A DNA stretch of 53,155 bases from Polaromonas sp. (GCF_018780625.1 NZ_JADMJK010000046.1:1-53155); one strand, 5' to 3'. Shown: positions 35,808 through 44,367, counted from the stretch's first letter. A program made the numbers and translations. The notes: a model not told the origin generated them from the letters alone.

Positions 35808-36484
35808 GGGTGGCTGCCAGGCTGCGCAGAGCCCTCTGTTGAAGCCTTTCGGTAGGCGCGAATGGACTCCAGCGGCCCGGCCCGTTCGGCCGCCGGCAGC
35901 AGGTAACAACGCGCAGCATATTCCCCCATGAACATCAGCACCAGCAAGGGAATGCCCAGGAGGTAGGCAAACGCCGACCAGACGTTAACGGGGGCCAGCC
36001 AGAACAGCAGCAGGGAGATGCCCGCAATACCGCCAAAATACAGGGTCCAGGCCCAAGTGGCAGATCGTGTGTAACGGATGAGCGCGGTCGACATGCCGCC
36101 ATGCACGATATGGGCAAAGCGCGAAATCATCGGGGTTTCGCCGTGGCGCAAGCTCAGGCCGAAAGTGGCGCAGAGCATTAAATAGGTGCCGGCATGCTCC
36201 AGCAGGAAAACCCAGTTGTAATGGGCAATCAGCCAGTTCTTGCTGCCATAGAGCAGGGCACAGACCACCAGCCAGAGGGTCAGCATGCGCGCGCGCCGGA
36301 CCGAGCGCCAGGCCAGCAGGAATGACAGCACCAGCATGGGCGTCACGGCGACCAGGGCACCCAGGAGCGCATGCGTTGTCGACGTGGCGGTGAAATGGGA
36401 AAGCACCGCGTAACCAACGGCCAGAAGGCCGATAAATCCCCAGCGACAGGCTTGGAGCAACCGCGTCGCCAGCTGGCTTGTCAC
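35804..36484 (-). CDS. Aryl-polyene cluster membrane protein (COG4648 type)
   Basis: A 226-residue integral membrane protein with about six helices, matching the COG4648 type found in aryl-polyene clusters (ApeG), which is sometimes misannotated as 'DNA gyrase subunit B'. FGLSLRHGETPMISRFA in the middle is a family-like stretch. Its job in the pathway is unknown. It overlaps the ACP gene upstream and the synthetase gene downstream by ATGA. Confidence 0.8.
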   Translation of the reverse strand: MTSQLATRLLQACRWGFIGLLAVGYAVLSHFTATSTTHALLGALVAVTPMLVLSFLLAWRSVRRARMLTLWLVVCALLYGSKNWLIAHYNWVFLLEHAGTYLMLCATFGLSLRHGETPMISRFAHIVHGGMSTALIRYTRSATWAWTLYFGGIAGISLLLFWLAPVNVWSAFAYLLGIPLLVLMFMGEYAARCYLLPAAERAGPLESIRAYRKASTEGSAQPGSHP

Positions 36485-36777
36485 TTGGTACGTTGCGCCG
36501 CGATATGGTCGCTCAGGCTGCGCAGCGAATGAAAAATGGCGTGGTTGTCGTCATGGTCTGCGCGGAGCTGAAGGCCATAGCGTTTGGAGACCACGAGCGC
36601 AATTTCAAGAATATCGATGGAGTCAAGGCCCAGTCCGTCGCCATACAGTGGCTCGTCCGCCTGCACGTTGGCGGCAGCAACTTCCAGGTTCAGGGCGCTC
36701 ACCACCAGTTCGGCGACTTCAAGCAGCAGGGCCGCGTCAGCCGGTGTGGACAAAGCTTGGAGGGGCAGTTCGGACAT
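36481..36777 (-). CDS. Acyl carrier protein
   Basis: A 98-residue acyl carrier protein. The phosphopantetheine attachment site is S53 in DGLGLDSIDILEIAL, and the following helix (ALVVSKRYGLQLR) is normal for carrier proteins. It is the first gene of the minus-strand operon and presumably carries the growing aryl-polyene chain. Characterised clusters generally have two ACPs; only this one is visible, so the other is lost or located elsewhere. Confidence 0.92.
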   Translation of the reverse strand: MSELPLQALSTPADAALLLEVAELVVSALNLEVAAANVQADEPLYGDGLGLDSIDILEIALVVSKRYGLQLRADHDDNHAIFHSLRSLSDHIAAQRTK

Positions 36778-36911
36778 AGAAGAGGATCGCTCAATAGTGG
36801 GTAAATGGCAGATTGCCCAACTTCAGCGCAGGTGCGCCAAAGCTTGTGATTTTAGCCGAGGCGTTTCCAAAACGGAGCTTGCAGGGAGGCGGTTGAACCG
36901 CCAACGCCGGC

Positions 36912-37904
36912 TTAGACAGGGGCGTCCGGGGTGCTGGTGTCGCGTGCAACCGCCGGCTGGATTCGTTTTGCCTTGAGCTTGGGTTTTTCGCTGGCTGCAG
37001 AGGCTGTTTTGGGGCCGCCGTCGGTGCTTTCGTCCGCGCTGGCTTGCGTTCGTGAATCCTGCAGGGCCTGGCGTACGGTGGCCTTGTCGCCCGCACCGGC
37101 GAACTTGCTGTATTTACCCAGCGTGGCTACCAACTGGCCGTAAATGCGCGGGTTGCCGGCCACGCATTCGCCCTGGTCCAGGAATTCGGACTCGCCGGTG
37201 AAGTTTCCGATCAGGCCGCCCGCCTCGGTGATCAGCAGCGAGCCCGCAGCCACGTCCCAGGGCTGGAGTCCGGTTTCAAAAAAGCCGTCGCTGTGGCCTG
37301 CCGCCACATAGGCCAGGTCAAGGGCTGCAGCACCCGGGCGGCGAACGCCCGCGCACTGGCTCATGACTTCGCCGAGCATGTTGAGGTAGGGTTTGAGCTT
37401 GTCACCGGGGCGGTAGGGAAAGCCGGTGGAAATCAGGCATTCCTGCAGGCGGGCGCGCTTGCCGACGCGGATGCGGCGGTCGTTGACGTAGGCGCCGCGG
37501 CCTTTGCTGGCGCTGTAGATGTCGTTGCGGGTGGGGTCGTAGACCACGGCCTGCTCGACCTTGCCGCGCACGGCCAGTGCAATGCTGACGCAGTAAAACG
37601 GAAAGCCGTGGATAAAGTTGGTGGTGCCGTCCAGCGGGTCGATGATCCACACGAATTCGGAGTCCTTGGCGCCGTGTTCGGAGCCCGACTCTTCGGCCAG
37701 AATACCGTGGCCGGGGTAGGCGGTCAGCAGCGTTTCGATGATCGCGGCCTCGGCGGCATGGTCCACTTCGGTGACGAAGTCGTTGGTCTGCTTGGCTGAA
37801 ACGCGGACCGCCTCAACATCAAGTGCAGCGCGGTTGATGAGGGCGCCGGCGGCGCGCGCAGCCTTGACGGCCACGTTGAGCATGGGGTGTAGATTGCTGG
37901 ACAT
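36912..37904 (-). CDS. suhB: Inositol-1-monophosphatase SuhB with a tail
   Basis: An inositol-monophosphatase-family enzyme of 330 residues from the ATG at 37904 ([20 protein letters not shown]). The metal motifs are [19 protein letters not shown] and [17 protein letters not shown]. SuhB also acts in rRNA transcription antitermination in E. coli. The catalytic domain ends near residue 265; a 60-residue low-complexity Lys/Ala/Ser tail follows ([15 protein letters not shown]), longer than in typical 270-residue SuhB. It is divergent from trmJ. Confidence 0.9.
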   Translation of the reverse strand: MSSNLHPMLNVAVKAARAAGALINRAALDVEAVRVSAKQTNDFVTEVDHAAEAAIIETLLTAYPGHGILAEESGSEHGAKDSEFVWIIDPLDGTTNFIHGFPFYCVSIALAVRGKVEQAVVYDPTRNDIYSASKGRGAYVNDRRIRVGKRARLQECLISTGFPYRPGDKLKPYLNMLGEVMSQCAGVRRPGAAALDLAYVAAGHSDGFFETGLQPWDVAAGSLLITEAGGLIGNFTGESEFLDQGECVAGNPRIYGQLVATLGKYSKFAGAGDKATVRQALQDSRTQASADESTDGGPKTASAASEKPKLKAKRIQPAVARDTSTPDAPV

Positions 37905-38049
37905 AGAGGGTATGAAAGAGCGGGCAGGGGCTGCAAACCGGTAACCGGGGGCAGGCGACAATAGATTCATTTTACCGGCTTCCCCTCCGAGTCAAGCGTA
38001 ATTGCCGCGAAACTTGGGGTGCGGGCAGCGCCTGAGGCCTTTTTTATCC

Positions 38050-38841
38050 ATGAAAACCCGCTTTATTCTGATCAACACCAGCCACGCCGGCAATGTGGGC
38101 GGCACGGCCCGCGCCATGAAAACCATGGGCTTTGACGACCTGGTGCTGGTCGCACCGCGTTGGGCCAATGTGCTCAGGCGCGAAGAAACCATTCAGCGGG
38201 CCAGCGGCGCGCTCGACGTATTGAACAATGCGCGGATTGTTGAAACACTGGATGAAGCGCTGGACGGCGTGGCGCATTTGTGCGCCACCGCCATGACGCC
38301 GCGCGACTTCGGCCCGCCCACCCGCTCGCCGCGTGCTCATTTTGCCGAATTGCTGGGTGTGCCTGATTTACTATTAAAAAAAGAGCATATTGAATCCGTA
38401 GAACAAGGGCTAAAGCCGGATTCAATTGCTTTTTTATTCGGTTCCGAGCGTTTTGGCATGCAAAACGAAGATGTGTACCGCTGCCATGTGGCCCTGAGCA
38501 TTCCGAGCGACCCGCAGTTTGGCTCGCTCAACCTGGCCGCTGCGGTGCAGCTGATTGCCTACGACTGGCGCGAGGCGCTGGGCGGCTTTGCGGTGCAGTC
38601 GGCCACGGCCGAGCCCCAGCTGGCGGATGCTGCCGCCGTGGCGGGCATGCTCCGGCACTGGGAAGAGGCGCTGACCGACATCGGTTTTCTGGACCCGGCA
38701 TCGCCCAAAAAACTCATGCCGCGCCTGAATCAGCTCTTTAACCGCGCACAACTTAGCCCAGAGGAAATCCACATCCTGCGCGGCGTGGCCAAGGCCATGT
38801 CGCAAAAAGCTTTGCGCGCGGCGGGCAAAACGTCCGCGTAA
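38050..38841 (+). CDS. trmJ: tRNA (Cm32/Um32) methyltransferase TrmJ
   Basis: A SPOUT-family methyltransferase of 263 residues that 2'-O-methylates position 32 of tRNAs. The N terminus TRFILINTSHAGNVGGTARAMKTMGFDDLVLVAP is diagnostic, and the knot motifs are IAFLFGSERFGMQNEDV and IPSDPQFGSLNLAAAVQLIAYDW. ATG at 38050 is chosen because the protein then begins like other members. Residues about 108-129 are encoded by an AT-rich palindrome that seems to add extra residues before the knot. Confidence 0.93.
   Translation: MKTRFILINTSHAGNVGGTARAMKTMGFDDLVLVAPRWANVLRREETIQRASGALDVLNNARIVETLDEALDGVAHLCATAMTPRDFGPPTRSPRAHFAELLGVPDLLLKKEHIESVEQGLKPDSIAFLFGSERFGMQNEDVYRCHVALSIPSDPQFGSLNLAAAVQLIAYDWREALGGFAVQSATAEPQLADAAAVAGMLRHWEEALTDIGFLDPASPKKLMPRLNQLFNRAQLSPEEIHILRGVAKAMSQKALRAAGKTSA
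38371..38436. repeat. AT-rich palindrome inside trmJ
   Basis: ATTGAATCCG (38389-38398) and CGGATTCAAT (38417-38426) form a perfect 10-bp inverted repeat with an 18-bp spacer. Flanking A-rich and T-rich runs (ending GAGCAT on the left, beginning TGCTTTTTT on the right) extend the symmetry. The composition is far below the local G+C. It appears to be a small mobile repeat inserted in frame. Confidence 0.55.
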
Positions 38842-38874
38842 GCGAACCCGCCAGCCGAACAGTAGACTCCTTCC

Positions 38875-39654
38875 ATGTTTTCCAGAATCCGCTCCGACAT
38901 TCATTGCATCCTTGAACGCGACCCCGCCGCGCGCACCGCCTGGGAGGTGCTGACCTGCTACCCCGGCCTGCATGCGCTGATCCTGTACCGCCGCGCGCAC
39001 TGGTGCTGGAACCACGGCTTCAAGTGGCTGGGTCGCTTTATCTCGCACCTGGCGCGCGGGCTGACGGGCATTGAAATCCACCCTGGCGCCAAAATTGGCC
39101 GGTGCGTGTTTTTTGACCACGCGATGGGCGTGGTGGTGGGCGAAACCGCCGAAATTGGCGATGGCTGCACGATTTACCAGGGCGTGACCCTGGGTGGCAC
39201 GTCTCTCTACAAGGGCACCAAGCGCCACCCGACGCTGGGCCGGGGTGTGGTGGTGGGCGCGGGCGCGCAGGTGCTGGGCGGCTTCACGGTGGGCGACGGC
39301 GCGCGGATTGGCTCTAACGCCGTGGTGGTCAAGCCGGTTCCTGCGGGCGCCACGGCGGTGGGCAACCCGGCCCGTGTGATTGAGGCCGGTGCCGACGTGA
39401 AGCGCGAGCAGACGGCCAGCCAGATGGGATTTTCAGCCTACGGCATCTCGCAAGGCGACGATCCGCTGTCGCTGGCGATGCGCGGCCTGATTGACAACGC
39501 CGCCGGGCAAGAGCACCAGATTGCCCTGCTCTGGCAGGCGATTGAAAAGCTGTCGTGCCTGCCCAACAGCACCACCCATGACTGCGTGCCCAAGGATGCG
39601 GCACTACAGGAAACCTTTGAAGCCGACAAGCTGAACCAGCTGGTGGGCAAGTAG
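38875..39654 (+). CDS. cysE: Serine O-acetyltransferase CysE
   Basis: CysE makes O-acetylserine, the carbon skeleton for cysteine. The 259-residue protein has the N-terminal SATase helical domain ([23 protein letters not shown]) and the left-handed beta-helix of hexapeptide repeats ([33 protein letters not shown], continuing to [11 protein letters not shown]). The catalytic His is in FDHAMG. A C-terminal extension of about 70 residues follows. It lies 33 bp after trmJ on the same strand. Confidence 0.94.
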   Translation: MFSRIRSDIHCILERDPAARTAWEVLTCYPGLHALILYRRAHWCWNHGFKWLGRFISHLARGLTGIEIHPGAKIGRCVFFDHAMGVVVGETAEIGDGCTIYQGVTLGGTSLYKGTKRHPTLGRGVVVGAGAQVLGGFTVGDGARIGSNAVVVKPVPAGATAVGNPARVIEAGADVKREQTASQMGFSAYGISQGDDPLSLAMRGLIDNAAGQEHQIALLWQAIEKLSCLPNSTTHDCVPKDAALQETFEADKLNQLVGK

Positions 39655-39670
39655 GCGCTTCAGGCGCTGG

Positions 39671-39690
39671 GTGCTATTGAATATTTGGCC
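39671..39690. repeat. AT-rich repeat fragment after cysE
   Basis: GTGCTATTGAATATTTGGCC is a locally AT-rich island resembling half of the AGCTAT-type elements seen elsewhere in the window. It lies between the cysE stop and the convergent alanine-rich gene. Confidence 0.3.
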
Positions 39691-39717
39691 CCGGATGGCT
39701 TGCGGGCGGCGATGCCG

Positions 39718-40077
39718 TTACTTGGCGGGCGTCGCGGCGGGGGCGGCCGCTTTTTCTGCCGCGGCCTTCTTTGCCGCAGCCTTTTCTTTTTCTTCGGGGG
39801 TTGCAGGCGCGGCCATCGCGTTGCCAGCCATGGAACCAACAACCGCACCGACGGCAACCGCACCCATGGTGCCCATCATGCCGGACCCCGCTGCTGCAGG
39901 TGCTGCTGCAGCGGCAGGTGCCGGAGCCGCGGCTGCAGGTGCTTTGGCGGGGGCCGCCGTGGCCGGCTTGGCCTTAAAGCCGCCACCCATGCGTTTGGCG
40001 TGCGCCAGCGAAGGCAGGGTCAAAGAGGCCACAGCCAAGGCAATGATGGAAAGGCTGGTTCGGAAAGAAGCGTGCAT
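39718..40077 (-). CDS. Exported alanine-rich protein with a glycine-zipper-like segment
   Basis: A 119-residue protein from the ATG at 40077, with a clear Sec signal peptide (SLSIIALAVASLTLPSLAHA, cut near residue 27). The mature N terminus KRMGGG resembles that of Tim44-domain proteins of this group, but no Tim44 domain follows. Instead there are Ala/Pro repeats, a GMMGTMGAVAVGAVVGSMAGNAM segment like a glycine zipper that could insert in membrane, and a Lys/Ala/Glu-rich tail. No function is known. Longer upstream starts lack support. Confidence 0.6.
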   Translation of the reverse strand: MHASFRTSLSIIALAVASLTLPSLAHAKRMGGGFKAKPATAAPAKAPAAAAPAPAAAAAPAAAGSGMMGTMGAVAVGAVVGSMAGNAMAAPATPEEKEKAAAKKAAAEKAAAPAATPAK

Positions 40078-40136
40078 GTGTTGACTCAGGTAAAAAACCA
40101 AACAGAAGATGCCAGTGCCTTGCGGTCTGGCCTTTC

Positions 40137-40164
40137 CCCCTGTATTCATCGCTACGAATACGGG
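40137..40164. repeat. Hairpin downstream of mogA
   Basis: CCCC-T-GTATTC pairs with GAATAC-G-GGG around an 8-bp loop. It lies between the mogA stop and the alanine-rich gene on the minus strand. No T-run follows, so it may be a weak terminator or an mRNA-processing hairpin. Confidence 0.35.
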
Positions 40165-40174
40165 GCGTTGGCTT

Positions 40175-40765
40175 TTATACCGCGCGAATGGCGTGTTTGG
40201 GCCTAAAAGCCTTGCAAACCAACGGGTCGGTTTCAAGGTAAGGCCCGCCTATCAGGTCGATGCAGTAGGGCACAGCGGCAAAGATGCCGGGCATGACGGA
40301 CTCGCCCGCCTCGTTTCGCAGCCCTTCCAGCGTTTCGGCAATGGCCTTGGGCTGGCCGGGCAGGTTCAGGATCAGGCTCTGGTCGCGAATCACGGCAATC
40401 TGGCGCGACAGGATGGCGGTTGGCACAAATTTCAGGCTGATCTGCCGCATCTGCTCGCCAAAACCCGGCATTTCCTTGTGCGCCACGGCCCGCGTGGCCT
40501 CGGGCGTCACGTCGCGCAGCGCCGGGCCGGTGCCGCCCGTGGTCAGCACCAGGCAGCAGCCGGCATCGACCAGCTCGATCAGCGTGGCACTGATGCCCGC
40601 CTGCTCGTCCGGAATCAGCCGTTCTTCAAAGGTGACCGGGTTGCGCAGCGCGCGTGTCAGCCAGTCCTTCAGGGCGGGCAGGCCTTTGTCCTCGTAGATG
40701 CCTGCCGAGGCGCGGTCGCTGACCGACACGATGCCCACCTTGATGGCGTCGCACGGGGTGCTCAT
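40175..40765 (-). CDS. mogA: Molybdopterin adenylyltransferase MogA
   Basis: MogA activates molybdopterin by adenylylation before molybdenum insertion, a step needed for the NasA nitrate reductase in this window. The 196-residue protein begins MSTPCDAIKVGIVSVSDRASAGIYEDKG and has the LVLTTGGTGPALRDVTPEAT active-site loop and the NLPGQPKAIAETL segment. The ATG at 40765 overlaps the darP stop by ATGA. A longer frame to 40978 would start inside darP. Confidence 0.93.
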   Translation of the reverse strand: MSTPCDAIKVGIVSVSDRASAGIYEDKGLPALKDWLTRALRNPVTFEERLIPDEQAGISATLIELVDAGCCLVLTTGGTGPALRDVTPEATRAVAHKEMPGFGEQMRQISLKFVPTAILSRQIAVIRDQSLILNLPGQPKAIAETLEGLRNEAGESVMPGIFAAVPYCIDLIGGPYLETDPLVCKAFRPKHAIRAV

Positions 40766-41367
40766 GCCTCGGGCTCCTGCTTCATCGTCTGCTTGACCAG
40801 CTGGAAAATCTCGCGATAAGACTTGCCGTGGCGCGGTGCCTCGCCTGGTGTCTCGGGCTTGGCAATGTCCTTGCGGGCCTGGCGGATCAGGGCGCGCAGC
40901 TGCTGCGAATCGGTGCCGGGGTATTGCGTGATCCACTGGCCCAGCGCGTCGTCCGAGGCGATCAGCTTGTCGCGCCACTGCTCTGCCAGGTGCAGGGCCA
41001 GCGTCAGGTCGGCCGAGCCGTTGGCCTGCTCGTCAATGGCGGCGCGGATCGGTTCCGTGTCCAGCGGGCGCATCAGCTTTCCGATGAATTGCATTTGCCG
41101 GCGCCGGCCCTCGAAGTTGGTGATGCGTTTGGCTTGAGCCAGCGCGTCGAGCAGCTTGTCGGGCAGGTCCAGGCGCGCCATCAGGTCGGCGCGCAGGGTC
41201 AGCAGCGCCTCGCCGAGCGCCTGCTTCTCGTCGGCCTCGGCCTTGAGCTGGGTTTTGCTGGGCGGTCCCACTTCTTCGAGTGCGATTTCTTCGGGTTTCA
41301 CGAAGCGGCCGTTGGACCAGTAGCCTTTGATGGGGCTCTTGATAGCCTTGGTAGTCTTGATGTTCAT
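40762..41367 (-). CDS. darP: Ribosome biogenesis factor DarP (YjgA, DUF615)
   Basis: DarP associates with late 50S ribosome assembly intermediates. The 201-residue protein is highly charged and helical, with the family segments KTQLKAEADEKQALGEAL, KRITNFEGRRRQMQFIGKLMR and LRALIRQARKDI. The ATG at 41367 is preferred; an ATG at 41382 lies in a TATGAT sequence that could be its own -10 element. It is translationally coupled to mogA and divergent from pmbA with only 25 bp between starts. Confidence 0.9.
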   Translation of the reverse strand: MNIKTTKAIKSPIKGYWSNGRFVKPEEIALEEVGPPSKTQLKAEADEKQALGEALLTLRADLMARLDLPDKLLDALAQAKRITNFEGRRRQMQFIGKLMRPLDTEPIRAAIDEQANGSADLTLALHLAEQWRDKLIASDDALGQWITQYPGTDSQQLRALIRQARKDIAKPETPGEAPRHGKSYREIFQLVKQTMKQEPEA

Positions 41368-41392
41368 AGCAGTCAGTATCATAGCGACCCAT

Positions 41393-42802
41393 ATGACTCA
41401 AAAATCACCTGCTCGTTCAGTCAAGAATTCTTCTCGCGCAAAGACCCCCCAGCCCGAGGCGGGTTTCAGCTACCATCGCGACTTTTTTGAGGGCCTGGTC
41501 GACAAAGCCCTGGCCCACGCCAAAAAGCTGGGCGCCACCAACGCGGCAGCCGAAGCGTCCGAGGGCAGCGGCCTGTCGGTCAGCGTGCGCAAGGGTGAAC
41601 TGGAAACCGTGGAGCGCAACCGCGACAAGTCGCTGGGCGTGACGGTCTACATCGGCAAAAAGCGCGGCAACGCGGCCACCAGCGATTTTTCCAAAGCCGC
41701 GATTGAGCAAACCGTGAAGGCGGCCTACGACATTGCCCGCTTCACGGCAGAAGACGAGACCTCGGGCCTGCCCGACGAGCAGGACATTGCTCACGAGCAC
41801 CCGGAACTCGACCTGTTCCACCCCTGGGCCATCACGTCGGAAGAAGCGGCCCAGATGGCGCTGAAGTGCGAAGCCGCTGCCACCGCTACCTCCCGCCTGA
41901 TCACCAACAGCGAAGGGGCGGGCGTATCAGCCCAGCAAAGCCATTTTTTCAGCGCCCACACCCAGGGCTTTCGCGGCGGCTACTCGGCTTCGCGCCACAG
42001 CATTTCCGTGGCGCCCATTGCCGGCAAGGGGAGCCACATGCAGCGTGATGCCTGGTACAGCTCGATGCGCGATGCCGCTGACCTTGCCAGCCCTGAAGCG
42101 GTCGGCCGCTATGCCGCCGAGCGCGCGCTGGCCCGCCTGAAAGGCCGGAAAATCCCGACCACCGAGTGCCCGGTGCTGTTTGAGTCGCCGCTGGCGTCAG
42201 GCCTGCTGGGCGGCTTCGTGCAGGCCATCAGCGGCGGGGCGCTGTACCGCAAGAGCACGTTTTTGCTCAACAGTCTGGGCAAGCAGGCGTTTCGCAAGCA
42301 CATCGACATTTTTGAGGACCCGCACGTGCGCAAGGGCAAGGGCAGCGCGCCGTTTGATGAAGAAGGCGTGAAAACCAGTGCGCGCAAGGTGGTGGATGCG
42401 GGACGGGTCGAGGGCTATTTCCTGAGTACTTATTCAGCCCGCAAGCTGGGCATGCGAACCACCGGCAATGCCGGTGGTTCGCACAACCTGACACTCACCA
42501 GCCGGCACACCCGCGCGGGCGACGATCTGGACGCCATGCTGCGCAAGCTGGGCCGGGGGCTGTTTGTGACGGAATTGATGGGGCAGGGCGTGAACTACGT
42601 GACGGGTGATTACTCCCGCGGCGCCTCGGGCTTTTGGGTCGAAAACGGCCAGATCGCGTTTCCGGTCGAAGAGATCACCATTGCGGGCAACCTCAAGAAC
42701 ATGCTGATGGGCATAGAGGCCGTGGGCGCCGATGCCTACAACTACGGCGCCAAGACGGTGGGCTCGATTCTGGTGAACCGGATGAAAGTTGCCGGCACCT
42801 GA
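41393..42802 (+). CDS. pmbA: Metalloprotease subunit PmbA (TldE)
   Basis: TldD and TldE/PmbA form a heterodimeric metallopeptidase that trims unfolded peptides and matures some peptide antibiotics. This 469-residue protein lacks the HExxxH zinc motif that TldD carries, as expected for PmbA. Typical segments are SVSVRKGELETVERNRDKSLGVTVYIG, FFSAHTQGFRGGY and the C-terminal FPVEEITIAGNLKNML. The ATG at 41393 is used because a longer frame to 41327 begins inside the divergent darP gene. tldD is not in the window. Confidence 0.93.
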   Translation: MTQKSPARSVKNSSRAKTPQPEAGFSYHRDFFEGLVDKALAHAKKLGATNAAAEASEGSGLSVSVRKGELETVERNRDKSLGVTVYIGKKRGNAATSDFSKAAIEQTVKAAYDIARFTAEDETSGLPDEQDIAHEHPELDLFHPWAITSEEAAQMALKCEAAATATSRLITNSEGAGVSAQQSHFFSAHTQGFRGGYSASRHSISVAPIAGKGSHMQRDAWYSSMRDAADLASPEAVGRYAAERALARLKGRKIPTTECPVLFESPLASGLLGGFVQAISGGALYRKSTFLLNSLGKQAFRKHIDIFEDPHVRKGKGSAPFDEEGVKTSARKVVDAGRVEGYFLSTYSARKLGMRTTGNAGGSHNLTLTSRHTRAGDDLDAMLRKLGRGLFVTELMGQGVNYVTGDYSRGASGFWVENGQIAFPVEEITIAGNLKNMLMGIEAVGADAYNYGAKTVGSILVNRMKVAGT

Positions 42803-42979
42803 GATTTGAGATTGCCGGCTGTTTTCAGGCGCTATGGCACCAAAGCACATCTTCAGGAAATAATCCGGGGCGGTTGAAGTTTCCTGTTGAACTGTAAGTG
42901 CATGTTTTTATTGTCAACAGTTTTCAGGTAAAAAAATTAAGCTCTTTCTGCCCATATTGGCGAGCAGAGGGAGTTTTAA

Positions 42980-43777
42980 TTGGCGATAAAGCACATACTG
43001 GCCGCAAATCTTGCCGGCTTTTTTTCAATGATTTGCATGGCGCAGCCGGGCGATCAGGCGCTCGACGTCTGGCAGGCCGCGCCAGCCAAGTTGGCGGCTG
43101 AAGCTTATTTCACCAACTTGCAGGACAACGCGAAGATCGAAACCCCCTTTCGTGCCACTTTTGGCCTTACCAGTGGCTGGGGGCTGGCTCCTATCAGTGC
43201 ACCCATGGGGGGAAAGAGCGGCCACCATCATCTGCTGGTCAACCGCGATCTCCCGCTCGACTTCAAGAAGGCCTTGCCTTTTAACGACCAGTACATTCAC
43301 TTTGGCAAAGGCCAGATGGAAACGGTGCTGACGCTGGAGCCCGGCACCTATACCCTGCGTTTGCTGCTGGCTGACGACAAGCACCTGCCGCATTTCGTGT
43401 TCAGCAAGCCCATCAAGGTCACGGTCACGGGGAAAAACAAGAACCTTGATCCAAAGACCCTGGTCACCAAGGGAATCAGTCTTCCGAACCTGGCGCCCGA
43501 TGCCAGGCTCAAGCCACCGTTTACCGTGCAATTTCAGGCGTCAGGGCTCAACGTGGCCCATCTGAGCCAGAAGGAAAAGGACACGGGGCACTTCAGGCTG
43601 ACGGTGACGCCCAAAAGTGGCGGCAAGCCGGTCGAGATGGATTTCGCCAACGGCCAGACCGAGGCCCGGCTGGCGCCGCCATCGGGTGCTTATGTCCTGA
43701 AGCTCGATTTCATGGACAACCTCAATCCGGGGAAAACGATGGCTGAGGCGGTCTCCACGTCGGTGCGCGTGGAGTAA
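42980..43777 (+). CDS. DUF4399-domain exported protein
   Basis: A 265-residue protein starting with TTG at 42980, preceded by a strong AGAGGGAG site. A signal peptide covers about residues 1-21 (ANLAGFFSMICMAQ). The DUF4399 signature is clear: AYFTNLQDNAKIETPFRATFGL, then GKSGHHHLLVN and GTYTLRLLLADDKHLPH. The C-terminal half repeats a similar beta-sandwich pattern (LKPPFTVQFQASGLNVAH), suggesting a duplicated domain. The HHH cluster could bind a metal. The function is unknown. The upstream 177-bp gap carries a 7-bp inverted repeat, CTGTTGA/TCAACAG. Confidence 0.82.
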   Translation: MAIKHILAANLAGFFSMICMAQPGDQALDVWQAAPAKLAAEAYFTNLQDNAKIETPFRATFGLTSGWGLAPISAPMGGKSGHHHLLVNRDLPLDFKKALPFNDQYIHFGKGQMETVLTLEPGTYTLRLLLADDKHLPHFVFSKPIKVTVTGKNKNLDPKTLVTKGISLPNLAPDARLKPPFTVQFQASGLNVAHLSQKEKDTGHFRLTVTPKSGGKPVEMDFANGQTEARLAPPSGAYVLKLDFMDNLNPGKTMAEAVSTSVRVE

Positions 43778-43784
43778 ACCGGGA

Positions 43785-44246
43785 TTAACCCGCCAGGGCG
43801 GCTTTTACCGCTGCTGACACCTGGCCCATGTCGGCCTTACCCGCCAATTGGGCTTTCACCGCGCCCATCAGCTTGCCCATGTCGGCCGGGCCTACCGCGC
43901 GGCCCAGTTCAGCGGCCAGTGCCGCGGCGATGGTCTTGACTTCAGCCGTGACTTCCTCTGCGCTCAGGCGGGCAGGGAGGTAGGCCTGCAGCACCAGCAA
44001 CTCGGCGGCTTCCTTGTCGGCCAGGTCCTTGCGCTCGGCTTTTTCAAACGCCTCGATTGAATCCTTGCGCTGCTTGATCAGCTTGTCGACGATGGCGACC
44101 ACCGCCACATCGTCGAGCACCACGCGTTCATCGATTTCTTTTTGCTTGATGGCGGCCAGCAGCAGGCGGATGGTGCCCAGGCGCTCGCTGTCTTTGGCGC
44201 GCATGGCGTTCTTCATGTCTTCGGTGATTTGTTCTTTGAGTGACAT
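43785..44246 (-). CDS. GatB/YqeY-domain protein
   Basis: A 153-residue YqeY protein: an N-terminal helical part (SLKEQITEDMKNAMRAKDSERLGTIRLLLAAIKQKEID) followed by the GatB/YqeY domain that ends MGKLMGAVKAQLAGKADMGQVSAAVKAALAG. The domain is shared with the tail of the amidotransferase GatB and may bind tRNA, but the role of free YqeY is unclear. The ATG at 44246 begins the conserved region. It follows rpsU in the classic rpsU-yqeY order, with a terminator-like hairpin between them. Confidence 0.92.
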   Translation of the reverse strand: MSLKEQITEDMKNAMRAKDSERLGTIRLLLAAIKQKEIDERVVLDDVAVVAIVDKLIKQRKDSIEAFEKAERKDLADKEAAELLVLQAYLPARLSAEEVTAEVKTIAAALAAELGRAVGPADMGKLMGAVKAQLAGKADMGQVSAAVKAALAG

Positions 44247-44290
44247 TGCAGGCTCCTGAAAAAGCGGGGTGGATCGTGTGGATGGGCTGA

Positions 44291-44328
44291 AAAATGAAAA
44301 AGCCCGCAGAGCGTCCTCTTGCGGGCTT
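44291..44328 (-). terminator. Rho-independent terminator after rpsU
   Basis: On the minus strand AAGCCCGCA (44328-44320) pairs with TGCGGGCTT (44308-44300) around an 11-base loop and is followed by TTTTTCATTTTT. This is a textbook intrinsic terminator, or attenuator, between rpsU and yqeY. Confidence 0.85.
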
Positions 44329-44367
44329 GTGAGCTGCCTGCCAAAAGGCAAGGGAAGCTGGTACCGA

